Shown: positions 1-6,717 of the stretch, in pieces
Layout: every line of letters begins with the position of its first letter
Position numbering within the stretch: the first letter of the stretch is position 1
Source: Deltaproteobacteria bacterium
GTDB lineage: Bacteria > Bdellovibrionota_B > Oligoflexia > Oligoflexales > Bog-1112
Reading direction: 5' to 3'
Length of the DNA: 37,704 nt
NCBI GenBank assembly: GCA_023250635.1
Contig: JAHFAI010000017.1
Span: 1-37,704, forward strand
Position numbers and translations under genes: made by a program
The notes under the pieces: model-generated
Databases searched by the model: none
Told to the model about the DNA's origin: nothing
What the model saw: the letters and a program-made list of their open reading frames with translations, nothing else

Positions 1-124
1 CTCCGATGCATCGAGCTATGGGCCGCGACTTCGATAAGCCATACCCTGACCTTTGTTTTTTGGGAGAGCTCGTTTTTCGTCCTTCGCTCACCTCTTTGCA
101 AGGGCAGGGGGCTGAGGTGGTGTC

Positions 125-155
125 AAATTTTATCCCCTTCGAGGGGATGGAATTT
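125..155. terminator. Hairpin with UUCG-like loop, possible bidirectional terminator
   Basis: The arms 125-137 and 143-155 pair over 13 positions including two G-U pairs. The loop is TTCGA, closed by four G-C pairs. The stem base is A-rich on the 5' side and T-rich on the 3' side, as in terminators that work in both directions. No assigned gene ends here, so the role is inferred from shape only. Confidence 0.35.
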
Positions 156-507
156 TATGCCACCGTAAGCCTCCTGCCATGCTGGGGGTGGCGAGGAGCG
201 AAATCCACAAGGCTGGTGGAGTAAAACGCATGAGTGCTGCATCTGATACTTGTCGCTCAATTAATTTGAAGGTAAGAGATTAAAAATTTATCGTGTGCGT
301 TGGTTTATGGAATTTTTATATCGCTGCTTAGTACTGCAATGCTTTTGAATTATGAGACAACTCTATTGATCAACTACAGCTAAACACGACGGCGGAACTA
401 CATCTGGGGTTATTTTGCGTGATTTTGAGTGATACTGCCTAAAAAATATCAGAGGACTTCTGGTGTAATAGCCTGAAAAAATGACGGATCTTATATTTGA
501 TGTCTAT

Positions 508-536
508 TTGACTTTATATATATAGCTGATATCATA
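508..536 (+). promoter_or_regulatory. Putative sigma70-type promoter of brnTA
   Basis: A TTGACT hexamer at 508-513 is followed, after 17 bases of AT-rich sequence containing an alternating TATATATA tract, by ATCATA at 531-536. The -35 box is good and the -10 box is weak. The start codon at 542 is so close that the transcript would be nearly leaderless. BrnTA operons are normally autorepressed by BrnA binding at the promoter, so the TA-rich spacer could hold an operator. This is inference. Confidence 0.25.
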
Positions 537-541
537 AGTAT

Positions 542-810
542 ATGTCTGAATTTGACCCCATCAAAAGCAAATCTAACCGCCAGAAGCACGGCATCGACTT
601 TGTCGAAGCCCGCGACCTTTGGGATGTACCGGGCGTTATCCGAGAAGCTACATTTTCAGGCGAGCTGAGGTGGCTCTTGATCGCAAAATATGGCGGCAAG
701 ATTTGGGCTGGGATCTACACCATGAGGGGTTAGAAAGTCTCATTATTTTGGTAAGGCGGGCAAGAAATGATGAGGAGGAGGTTTACCGCAATGAGCAAGA
801 AGAAAACTAA
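542..810 (+). pseudogene. brnT: BrnT-family ribonuclease toxin, frameshifted
   Basis: BrnT is a RelE-fold ribonuclease toxin that halts translation and is neutralised by BrnA. The N-terminal frame reads FDPIKSKSNRQKHGIDF, the BrnT signature (F-D-P-x-K..N..KHG.dF), and runs to IYTMRG before a stop at 731-733. The rest of the family pattern (LESLIILVRRARNDEEEVY, matching the R-I-I-S-x-R-x-A-x-x-x-E..Y region) continues in another frame to 810. One extra G in the GGGG run near 726-729 would join the two halves. The gene is therefore either inactivated by a one-base deletion or affected by a sequencing error in the G run. Its end overlaps the start of brnA, the usual toxin-first order of this family. 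Confidence 0.75.
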
Positions 811-1057
811 AAAATCAGTCGAGGACATTTCTGCAGAGGAAATCGAAAAAAAATTTGATGAGGGTGACGAGGATATTCTAGAGCACTTTGAAGCTGACAC
901 CACGGTGGTACGTGTTCTGGTGGACTTTCCTAAATGGATGCTCGATGTGCTTGATCGCGAAGCCAAGTACCTTGGCGTGCCAAGGCAGGCGATAATTAAA
1001 ACCTGGCTTAACGAGAAAATTCGGGAAGGCTCCATCGTTAAAAGCGTTGCAGGTTGA
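791..1057 (+). CDS. brnA: BrnA-like CopG-type antitoxin
   Basis: BrnA antitoxins bind BrnT through one part and repress their own operon through a ribbon-helix-helix domain. The C-terminal half (VRVLVDFPKWMLDVLDREAK, then LGVPRQAIIKTWLNEKI) is a typical CopG/BrnA ribbon-helix-helix: a short beta-strand followed by two helices. The N-terminal third is acidic and Lys-rich. I chose the ATG at 791 because AGGAGGAGG lies about a dozen bases upstream. The ATG at 767 lies before this ribosome binding site. The start overlaps the last codons of the brnT reading, consistent with translational coupling. The antitoxin frame is intact although the toxin frame is broken, a common decay pattern because loss of the toxin is harmless. 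Confidence 0.8.
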   Translation: MSKKKTKKSVEDISAEEIEKKFDEGDEDILEHFEADTTVVRVLVDFPKWMLDVLDREAKYLGVPRQAIIKTWLNEKIREGSIVKSVAG

Positions 1058-1113
1058 ACGGTCGGCTCAAGTAAAATTCCTTGGATTCAATATTGCTGCA
1101 GATGGAAGAAGTC

Positions 1114-1158
1114 AGGATCTTGTATACGCCTCGAATGAGGAGCCGTATACGAGATCCT
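1114..1158. terminator. Strong inverted repeat downstream of brnA
   Basis: The arms AGGATCTTGTATACG (1114-1128) and CGTATACGAGATCCT (1144-1158) pair with a single mismatch. A second small stem, CCTC/GAGG, closes inside. It lies 57 bases after the brnA stop, so it could end or stabilise that transcript. There is no clear T run after it, so it may instead be another member of the palindromic repeats seen in this window. Confidence 0.45.
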
Positions 1159-1176
1159 CACCAAGACCTGAGTAGT

Positions 1177-1339
1177 TAGGCGCTGGCGCGAAAGCGCCAG
1201 CGCCGTGTCCTGACGAACGCAGTGAGGAAGGATCTTTCACATAACATCCGGATATCACGTGACAGATCCTTCGTCGCTTTGCTCCTCAGGACACGTCGCG
1301 GCACGAAATATGCTATTTCGCGCCAGCGACTAGTTACAG
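1177..1339. repeat. Palindromic repeat A, copy 1
   Basis: This 163-base element closely matches 26986-27165. It opens with a perfect hairpin (1179-1204, GGCGCTGGCGC / GCGCCAGCGCC with a GAAA loop). The inner palindrome has arms GTGTCCTGA / TCAGGACAC and GGAAGGATCT / AGATCCTTC around a central ATCCGGAT. It closes with TTTCGCGCCAGCGACTAG, which can pair with the opening arm. The right end reads TAACTAG on the minus strand, and the LRR gene uses this TAA (1336-1334) as its stop. It has no coding capacity, so it resembles a non-autonomous palindromic element such as a REP, MITE or Rickettsia-type palindrome. Confidence 0.85.
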
Positions 1340-3052
1340 ATAAGGAGTAAGCCTTGGCCAGCCAAGAGGTAGGTTGATCTCGCTAAGACCGCTGCAAGCA
1401 AAAAGAAAGCAGCACCCCACGCTCCTTACGTTTGCTAAATCATTAAGCTCAATCGAGGTAAGACCAGAACAGCCATAGAGGAAGCTGTCCCCCACATCCC
1501 TGACGTTTACTAAGCCCTTAAGATCAATCGAGGTAAGAGCAGAGCAACCAGATAGAAAGCAGTTCTCTACATTGGTGATATTCCTTAGGGCACTCAGGTC
1601 AATGGAGCTAAGGCTGGAGCATTTACCAAGAAAAAAATTCCCCACACTCCTGGCGTTTGCTAAAGCACTCAGATCAATCGCGGTAAGAGCACGGCAACCA
1701 GAGAGGAAGCCCCCCTCCACATTTCTGACATTTACTAAGGCACTCAGGTCAATAGCGGTAAGACTGCAGCAATCAGAAAGGAAGCAGGCCTCCACACTGG
1801 TGAGGTTTGCTAAAGCACTCAGATCAATCGCGGTAAGACGGTAGCAACCAGAGAGGAGGTAACTCCCCACACTGGTGAGGTTTGCTAAAGCACTCAGGTC
1901 AATCGCAGTAAGACTGCCGCAACCAGAGAGGAAATGCCTTCCCACATTGGTGACCTTTGCTAAGGCACTCAGGTCAATCGAGGTAAGCCCCGAGCAGCCA
2001 GAGAGGAAATACCCCCCCACACTCGTAACCTTTGCTAAGCTACTAAGGTCAAGGGAAGTAAGACCGCGGCAACCAGAGAGAAAGCCATCCCCCACACTCC
2101 TAAGATTTGCTAAACCATTCAGGTTAATCAAAGTAAGACTGCGGCAATCATAGAGAAAGCGATCCCCCACACTGGTAAGGCTTACTGCTAGGCCACTCAG
2201 GTCAATGAAGCTAAGGCGGCTGCAATCAGAGAGAAAGTCACTCCCCACACTCCTAAGGTTTGCGAGGTCACTCAGGTCAAGGGAAGTAAGGCCGCTGCAA
2301 TCAGAGAGAAAACCACTCCCCACACTCCTAAGGTTTGCGAGGTCACTCAGGTCAATGGAGCTAAGGCCGCTGCAATCAAAGAGGAAGTAATCCCCCACAC
2401 TCGTCACATTTACTAAGCCACTCAGGTCAATGGAGCTAAGGCTGCTGCAACCTGAGAGGAAGCCACTCCTCACCCTCCAAGGGGAGAATCCCCCACTAAG
2501 CTCAGCAGAGGTGGAATAACCCTCCACCTCCGTGACATTCCATAAGCCGCTAAGGTCAATCGAGACAAGGCTGCTACAAGCAGAAAGGAAGGCGTTCCCT
2601 ATGCTCCTGACATTTACTAAGCCACTCAGGTCAATCGAGGTGAGATGCTTGTTACCAGAGAAGAGGAAATCACCCACCCGCGAGGCTTTTTCACCTCTGA
2701 TAGCAAGTTTGCTGATCTTCAACTGCGAGAAACAAGGAGCATTAGCAATTACCGTCTGATCACCAAAATCAATAATCAGAGTACTAGCAGCCCAGCTGCT
2801 GCTATTCTTAGAAATTTCTGCACAGTGCGTTTTCACCTCATCCTCAGTAGCCAGGATGTAGGAATGTTCAACTTGAATCCCTTGCCTGGTTAGTGCAAGA
2901 GCAAGACTCAGAGGAAGCGGGGCAAGAGCCGGAGAGGCTTGCCTCTCCGGCTCTTGCCGAGAAGAAGCAGCTGCTGCTGCAAACAAAGACTGGTTTGCTA
3001 GAAGAAACACAGCGCTTAGCAGGATTTTTAAGCTCAAGATTTTCTTCCTCAC
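1334..3052 (-). CDS. Exported BspA/LRR_5-like leucine-rich-repeat protein
   Basis: This is an exported protein of about 570 residues and unknown target. LRR proteins of this shape commonly mediate adhesion or bind host proteins. After a signal peptide (ILLSAVFLLANQSLFA) and a short linker there are about 17 near-identical 25-residue repeats of the form LTSIDLSxLxNvxSVGxxFLsgCsx, each with one Cys. One repeat carries an insertion of about a dozen residues (EGYSTSAELSGGFS). No internal Met exists, so the start must be a non-ATG codon. I give GTG at 3052 (VRKKILSLK, a good charged signal-peptide start). TTG at 3037 has the better ribosome binding site (GAGGAA), and a longer frame reaches TTG at 3157. 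The upstream part is repeat B sequence, so the long form is unlikely. The stop lies in repeat A. Confidence 0.8.
   Translation of the reverse strand: MRKKILSLKILLSAVFLLANQSLFAAAAASSRQEPERQASPALAPLPLSLALALTRQGIQVEHSYILATEDEVKTHCAEISKNSSSWAASTLIIDFGDQTVIANAPCFSQLKISKLAIRGEKASRVGDFLFSGNKHLTSIDLSGLVNVRSIGNAFLSACSSLVSIDLSGLWNVTEVEGYSTSAELSGGFSPWRVRSGFLSGCSSLSSIDLSGLVNVTSVGDYFLFDCSGLSSIDLSDLANLRSVGSGFLSDCSGLTSLDLSDLANLRSVGSDFLSDCSRLSFIDLSGLAVSLTSVGDRFLYDCRSLTLINLNGLANLRSVGDGFLSGCRGLTSLDLSSLAKVTSVGGYFLSGCSGLTSIDLSALAKVTNVGRHFLSGCGSLTAIDLSALANLTSVGSYLLSGCYRLTAIDLSALANLTSVEACFLSDCCSLTAIDLSALVNVRNVEGGFLSGCRALTAIDLSALANARSVGNFFLGKCSSLSSIDLSALRNITNVENCFLSGCSALTSIDLKGLVNVRDVGDSFLYGCSGLTSIELNDLANVRSVGCCFLFACSGLSEINLPLGWPRLTPYL
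1370..2660 (-). repeat. Tandem 75-bp coding repeats of the LRR protein
   Basis: About 17 imperfect tandem copies of a 75-base unit, each encoding one 25-residue LRR. The pattern CTCAGGTCAATCG.GGTAAG recurs at that spacing on the plus strand. Neighbouring units such as the two centred near 2250 and 2330 are almost identical over their whole length, which points to recent duplication or gene conversion. The copy number could therefore vary between strains. Confidence 0.85.
2921..2958. repeat. Perfect 18-bp inverted repeat inside the LRR gene
   Basis: The arm 2921-2938 and its exact complement 2941-2958 are separated by only two bases. The hairpin lies in frame just after the signal peptide and encodes a Pro/Ala/Glu-rich linker (RQEPERQASPALA). 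A perfect palindrome in coding sequence is rarely needed for the protein, so it looks like an inserted palindromic unit. Confidence 0.7.
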
Positions 3053-3084
3053 GCCTTGTTGCAAGCCAAAAGCCAATGGGCATA
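3045..3084 (-). repeat. Palindromic repeat B, fragment at the start of the LRR gene
   Basis: Read on the minus strand this is a 40-base copy of the left arm of the repeat at 8872-8996: TATrCCCATyG then GCTTTTGGCTTGCAACAAGGCG and GAGGAA, with a few mismatches. It contains the GTG and the GAGGAA ribosome binding site proposed for the LRR gene, so the repeat may supply its translation start. Confidence 0.65.
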
Positions 3085-3216
3085 ACTCTGCGGCGCCTTC
3101 GAGACGTGCGTTAATAGTTTGGCAGAGGAAAATAGTTTGTGAGTTTTCAGAAGTCAATACGTTTGGCGTTGGCTATCGAGGGAGCTCGAAACTTTGAGAA
3201 GTCAGTAAAAGTCGAA

Positions 3217-3822
3217 CTAAGCCTTAAGTAACAAAAGAATTAAAACACCGAGAATTGCTAGGAGCGTACGTTTTTCGGATTTGAACGCCCAAGCGAAAGT
3301 GTCGGGCCATTGAATCTCTTCGCCCTGGGGCCAACGCTTAGGCAACCAGGCAGGAACTTGTCGGGTGTAGCTCACAAAAGTCTCAGCAAATTTATCCCTA
3401 AGCAGCTTTTCCTCATACTTAACAATGTAAAAATACTGCACCATAAACCCCAACAAGGTCAAAAGAAAAAACCAAAACACCGAAGCGAAAATAGCAACAC
3501 CGCAGACAATAATAAAATTGCCACAGTAAAGTGGATTACGCACGTAGCGGAACGGTCCTTCGGTCACTAAATGATCGCCAAGACTTCCTTTGCGGGTACG
3601 GGAAATCCCCCCAATAAAGGCCACACTATAGATCCGCAGCAACTCGCCAGCCACCAATAAGAGGGTACCGATAGTCGCCGAAAGCACCGTGGGCTTGGCT
3701 ACAAACAAGAGTAAAAAAACCAAGGGCAGCGGCGTGTAATCCCGCCAGCGAAAGAGCAACTCTCCGATGGATGCTTCTTCGCCTACTTGTTCTTGCTGAT
3801 CGTCTTGATGCTCCACGCTCAT
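3217..3822 (-). CDS. Isoprenylcysteine carboxyl methyltransferase (ICMT)/PEMT-like membrane methyltransferase
   Basis: A multi-pass membrane protein of 201 residues. Residues 86-99 contain VTEGPFRYVRNPLY, the signature of the ICMT/phospholipid-methyltransferase family that binds S-adenosylmethionine at the membrane face. It is followed by the expected E-E-x-L-x-x-x-F-x-x-x-Y pattern (YEEKLLRDKFAETFVSY). There are about five hydrophobic segments. Bacterial members methylate lipids or small isoprenoid-linked or amino compounds, and the substrate cannot be told from sequence. The start ATG at 3822 follows AGGAT. It stands alone between the LRR gene and a repeat-bearing gap. Confidence 0.8.
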   Translation of the reverse strand: MSVEHQDDQQEQVGEEASIGELLFRWRDYTPLPLVFLLLFVAKPTVLSATIGTLLLVAGELLRIYSVAFIGGISRTRKGSLGDHLVTEGPFRYVRNPLYCGNFIIVCGVAIFASVFWFFLLTLLGFMVQYFYIVKYEEKLLRDKFAETFVSYTRQVPAWLPKRWPQGEEIQWPDTFAWAFKSEKRTLLAILGVLILLLLKA

Positions 3823-3856
3823 TCATCCTGATAAAAAAGGTAGTACTGTTCGAGGT

Positions 3857-3955
3857 GTTGTTGCATAAGTACGATCCCTGTGTTGGCTGCGTCGCCCAAG
3901 CTCCTCATTTACCGACGCGTAAACTTCGGGCTTGCGCTCCCATTTATGCAACAAC
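3857..3955. repeat. Long inverted repeat, related to repeat B
   Basis: GTTGTTGCATAA (3857-3868) and TTATGCAACAAC (3944-3955) are perfect 12-base arms around a 75-base interior. Read on the minus strand, the interior contains AATGAGGAGC followed by GACGCAGCCAACACAGG. This resembles the middle of the repeat at 8872-8996 (AATGAGGAGC, GACGAGCAACACAG). It is noncoding and lies between two genes read leftward. Confidence 0.6.
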
Positions 3956-4035
3956 GCCACTGCTCGCAGCTTTTTTGCGAGGCTGCTTTATCCCTCAAAC
4001 CTAGCATATTCTTCTTGGTCAGGCTAGGACTGTTA

Positions 4036-4079
4036 GAAGCCACCTCATATGCGCGATATACCCATTGGGTAGAGCTTCT
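4036..4079. repeat. Repeat B-like end fragment in an inverted-repeat setting
   Basis: The sequence GATATACCCATTGGGT (about 4053-4068) matches the tip of repeat B. It is flanked by AGAAGC and GCTTCT, which could form a short stem just past the end of the methyltransferase gene that follows on the minus strand. It is too degenerate to assign as a terminator. Confidence 0.35.
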
Positions 4080-4084
4080 ACAGA

Positions 4085-4912
4085 TCAAACCCCAGGGCGG
4101 CGCGCATGCAGTTGTAGATTAGAGGTAGAAGTTCGCATAAACTCAGGATAACCGGGATGCATAGCTGCAGCCAGGGAAACGATTTCAAAACCAGCTTCCT
4201 CTGCCAAAGCACGGACCTGTTCCAGAGAAAAAACATGAAAAAAATCAGGTTTAGCGTTATCAGGAAAATCTAAGGGCTGGAGAATATTGTTCATGAACAA
4301 CGAGACATCGGTCATTTCTCCTGGCCAACGAACGCCGGCCAAGCGCTTGCGCTCAATTTCCTCAAGAATAGTGGGGCCATTTATCATTGCTGCCATTCCA
4401 TCAAGATGGGCACCGTGCAAACAGAGAGTGCCTCCGGGAATTAACTTAGCATAAAGCTGCTTAAAAACCCCAGCGGCAGCATCTCCAGGAATAAAATGCA
4501 GCACCTCTCCCATCACAATACCGGCAAGAGATGCGTCATCAATAGGTAACGGCTCAAGCACACTTGCCGAGATAAGCTGTAGGGAGCCCAATGGCCGTAA
4601 AGAGTTGCTCGTCAGCTCGTGGTAAAGCTCGCGCAGCAGAGGGAAATGTTCTTCTCCCAGATCAATACCAATAGTTGCTATCCCCTGACGTACCGCTTCC
4701 AAAGTATTAATGCCATAGGCACAACCAATATCCACAAGAGGGTGCACACCATCAGCACTATCCAGCCATATTTTGAGCAGCGGTGAAGGCTTGGCCATTT
4801 GCATGCCACGCTTCGTTCTGGTGGCAATTTGCCCCTCGTCAAAGACTGCAAGATGATGCTTTTTAGCGAGATTTTTACTTAGTTTAAAAGCGTGATCTTC
4901 TTGCTCAGCCAT
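4085..4912 (-). CDS. Class I SAM-dependent methyltransferase
   Basis: A 275-residue soluble Rossmann-fold methyltransferase. Motif I is VDIGCAYGINT, and an acidic residue ends strand two (IGIDLGEEHF). A later segment, LAGIVMGEVLHFIPGD, resembles motif II. The substrate is unknown. I chose the ATG at 4912 (MAEQEDHAFKLS) because GAGGAGG lies 8 bases upstream. The ATG at 4963 gives 17 extra acidic residues but also has GAGG-like sequence upstream, so it cannot be excluded. The gene is followed by repeat-like sequence and sits 92 bases downstream of the spermidine-synthase-like gene in the same direction. Confidence 0.75.
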   Translation of the reverse strand: MAEQEDHAFKLSKNLAKKHHLAVFDEGQIATRTKRGMQMAKPSPLLKIWLDSADGVHPLVDIGCAYGINTLEAVRQGIATIGIDLGEEHFPLLRELYHELTSNSLRPLGSLQLISASVLEPLPIDDASLAGIVMGEVLHFIPGDAAAGVFKQLYAKLIPGGTLCLHGAHLDGMAAMINGPTILEEIERKRLAGVRWPGEMTDVSLFMNNILQPLDFPDNAKPDFFHVFSLEQVRALAEEAGFEIVSLAAAMHPGYPEFMRTSTSNLQLHARRPGV

Positions 4913-5004
4913 ACAATGGTCCTCCTCGCGGTTCATCGAGTAATCTTCTTCAGATAATACCATTGAGAGGCGAGGAGCAAAAGTAACTTAACCGTCTTCT
5001 CTGT

Positions 5005-6717
5005 CTAAAAGCGCAAGTCCCGAAATGGCAGCATCACTACTTTAAAGAGGGAATTGCTTTCTCCACCTTTTTGCTCAGCAGCAGCAATGGGATGGAAAGC
5101 TAGTGCGTGATGAAATATTTGAGGGGAAAGAAACCCCAATTCAATGCCAAAATCTTCATAACTAAGATTAAATGTCACCTTATTCACTGTAGCTAGGATA
5201 AAAGATTCACCTTCGTGACTAATTCCTAGCATACTGCGGAATCCCGCCCGTTGCAGCGTGCTAAGTATCAGCTTATTGGCTTTCTCAAAGTCAGGAGTAT
5301 TTATTTTGAGCGGTACATCCATCACCACATACCCCTTATCGGGAAGCAAGGAACGGCGAACCAAGGCAAAGAATTCCCACGAATAAAGACGCAGGCTGTT
5401 AAGATCGTAAGGAAAGGGGAAATCCATATAGATACCCTCAAAATGCTGCTGCTGGAACCGCAACCAATGGAGGGCATCATCCGCTATCACCTCCACCTCG
5501 GGCCGGTTCAGAGAGCCTTGATTTAGAGCAAGAAGCGGCTCCTGGCGCGCAAGCTCCAGCAATTGCGGGTCGAGCTCCACCAGGCTGAGTCGGAGATCTC
5601 CACCCTTAAGCAACTCGCGCACCAGCAGACCATCGCCGCCGCCTAAAACAGCGACTTTTTTTGCTTGCCAGCGCAGAAGAACAGAGGGAACATGGGCAAG
5701 AATTTCGTGATAAGCCACCTCAGTGGTCGAATCAAATTGAAAATGATGATCAAGGTAGAGGCGAAATCCCTTTCCAACTTGCTGCTGCCACCCTGGCGGC
5801 GCTGACCAACTAATATTCGGCACGATATCGATAGTTTGATAACGACTCGCTATGCGCTTCACCAGAGGATAGCTAGCCCGGTTCTGCCAAAAACTCAGGG
5901 CTCGAACTCCTTGCTCCGTAGAAAACAGCTCGAGGTGATTGTAATAGATGTTTTGCAAATGAAGCTGGAACAAGGCATCTTTATACACAGCAAGGGCAAG
6001 CCAAATAAGAGGCAAAATCCCTAACGGTACAAAGCGCCAACGACTTCCCCGGCATTCACTCCCCAAAAAAGACTTATTGGTAAGTAGGATGAGACCACAG
6101 CCCACCCCAAAATTACATAAGGAAGCGAACAAGACCATGGTGATCAACGAATAACCATGCATAACCAGATAGGTAAATAAGAGACAGGCAGCCAGCGCTC
6201 CGAGATAAGAACAGCACCACAAACGCCCAAAAACACCAAGATTTCCATAAGCAGCAGCTATGCGTAACAAAGCTGCCAATTCCAGGCCAGAGAGCAGACC
6301 AAGAGCTAAGGGGAGGCATTGGTAGGAAGCCAGCACTAAGCTCAGGCTTCTAATGCCCCCCAGGTTTACTGCCTGATAGTCGGCAATTAAAGTACGATAA
6401 TAACAATGTCCTGCCCAAATAAGCGGTAGGGCTAACAAACCCAGAGTTACCAGCAGCCACTCTACCTGAACCAGAAAATCGAAGACGGAAGTTTTTCGCA
6501 GGCGGGGGTACAGCCATACGCCTACTCCCACCCCGAGTAAGTAGCTCCCGATGGTAATGCTTTCCCACTGGACAAAATTATCAGCAAGATCAGTAAGGAC
6601 CTTGCCCAGGCAGTACTCGTAAAGCATGCTGCACCAAGAAAAAATCAGGGCGGCAGCATAAAGCAGCGGCAGTGGCAGCAGCGAAGAGTTCGGCTCAGAA
6701 AGCCTTAAATGGTGCAA
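5005..6717 (-). CDS. Spermidine-synthase-like protein with N-terminal membrane domain
   Basis: A 570-residue fusion. Roughly the first 240 residues hold several transmembrane helices. The C-terminal half is a polyamine-synthase fold: FDSTTEVAYHEILAH corresponds to the substrate/cofactor loop (canonical DEfxYHEml.H), VAVLGGGDGLLVREL is the cofactor-binding loop, and LVELDPQLLELAR follows. Where classical SpeE has D-x-x-D-P, this protein has YMDFPFPYD, so the active site differs. Many such membrane-fused proteins have no proven aminopropyltransferase activity. Its start overlaps the end of the upstream lipoprotein gene by 13 bases, so they are probably co-transcribed. Confidence 0.8.
   Translation of the reverse strand: MHHLRLSEPNSSLLPLPLLYAAALIFSWCSMLYEYCLGKVLTDLADNFVQWESITIGSYLLGVGVGVWLYPRLRKTSVFDFLVQVEWLLVTLGLLALPLIWAGHCYYRTLIADYQAVNLGGIRSLSLVLASYQCLPLALGLLSGLELAALLRIAAAYGNLGVFGRLWCCSYLGALAACLLFTYLVMHGYSLITMVLFASLCNFGVGCGLILLTNKSFLGSECRGSRWRFVPLGILPLIWLALAVYKDALFQLHLQNIYYNHLELFSTEQGVRALSFWQNRASYPLVKRIASRYQTIDIVPNISWSAPPGWQQQVGKGFRLYLDHHFQFDSTTEVAYHEILAHVPSVLLRWQAKKVAVLGGGDGLLVRELLKGGDLRLSLVELDPQLLELARQEPLLALNQGSLNRPEVEVIADDALHWLRFQQQHFEGIYMDFPFPYDLNSLRLYSWEFFALVRRSLLPDKGYVVMDVPLKINTPDFEKANKLILSTLQRAGFRSMLGISHEGESFILATVNKVTFNLSYEDFGIELGFLSPQIFHHALAFHPIAAAEQKGGESNSLFKVVMLPFRDLRF

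Larger units (their letters stand above)
1..541. other. Gene-poor stretch upstream of brnT
   Basis: No convincing coding region is seen here. The only open frame above 60 codons (6-224, +) has no ribosome binding site, no recognisable domain and an unconvincing composition. The stretch holds one strong hairpin (125-155) and an AT-rich tract at 514-540 just before the brnT start. It may be decayed DNA between the toxin-antitoxin pair and a gene beyond the left edge. Confidence 0.5.

Noticed and set aside
6-224. 72-codon open frame on the plus strand
   Set aside because: No ribosome binding site, no domain, and it runs through the strong hairpin at 125-155.
730-1035. 101-codon frame on the minus strand
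   Set aside because: Antisense to brnA, which has a clear domain and ribosome binding site; composition is Ser-rich as expected of a shadow frame.
1572-2390. Repetitive plus-strand frames rich in Arg/Leu
   Set aside because: Antisense shadows of the LRR repeats; the repeated composition follows from the 75-base unit.
1370-2660. Possible CRISPR array
   Set aside because: Units are contiguous 75-base coding repeats with conserved reading frame and no unique spacers.
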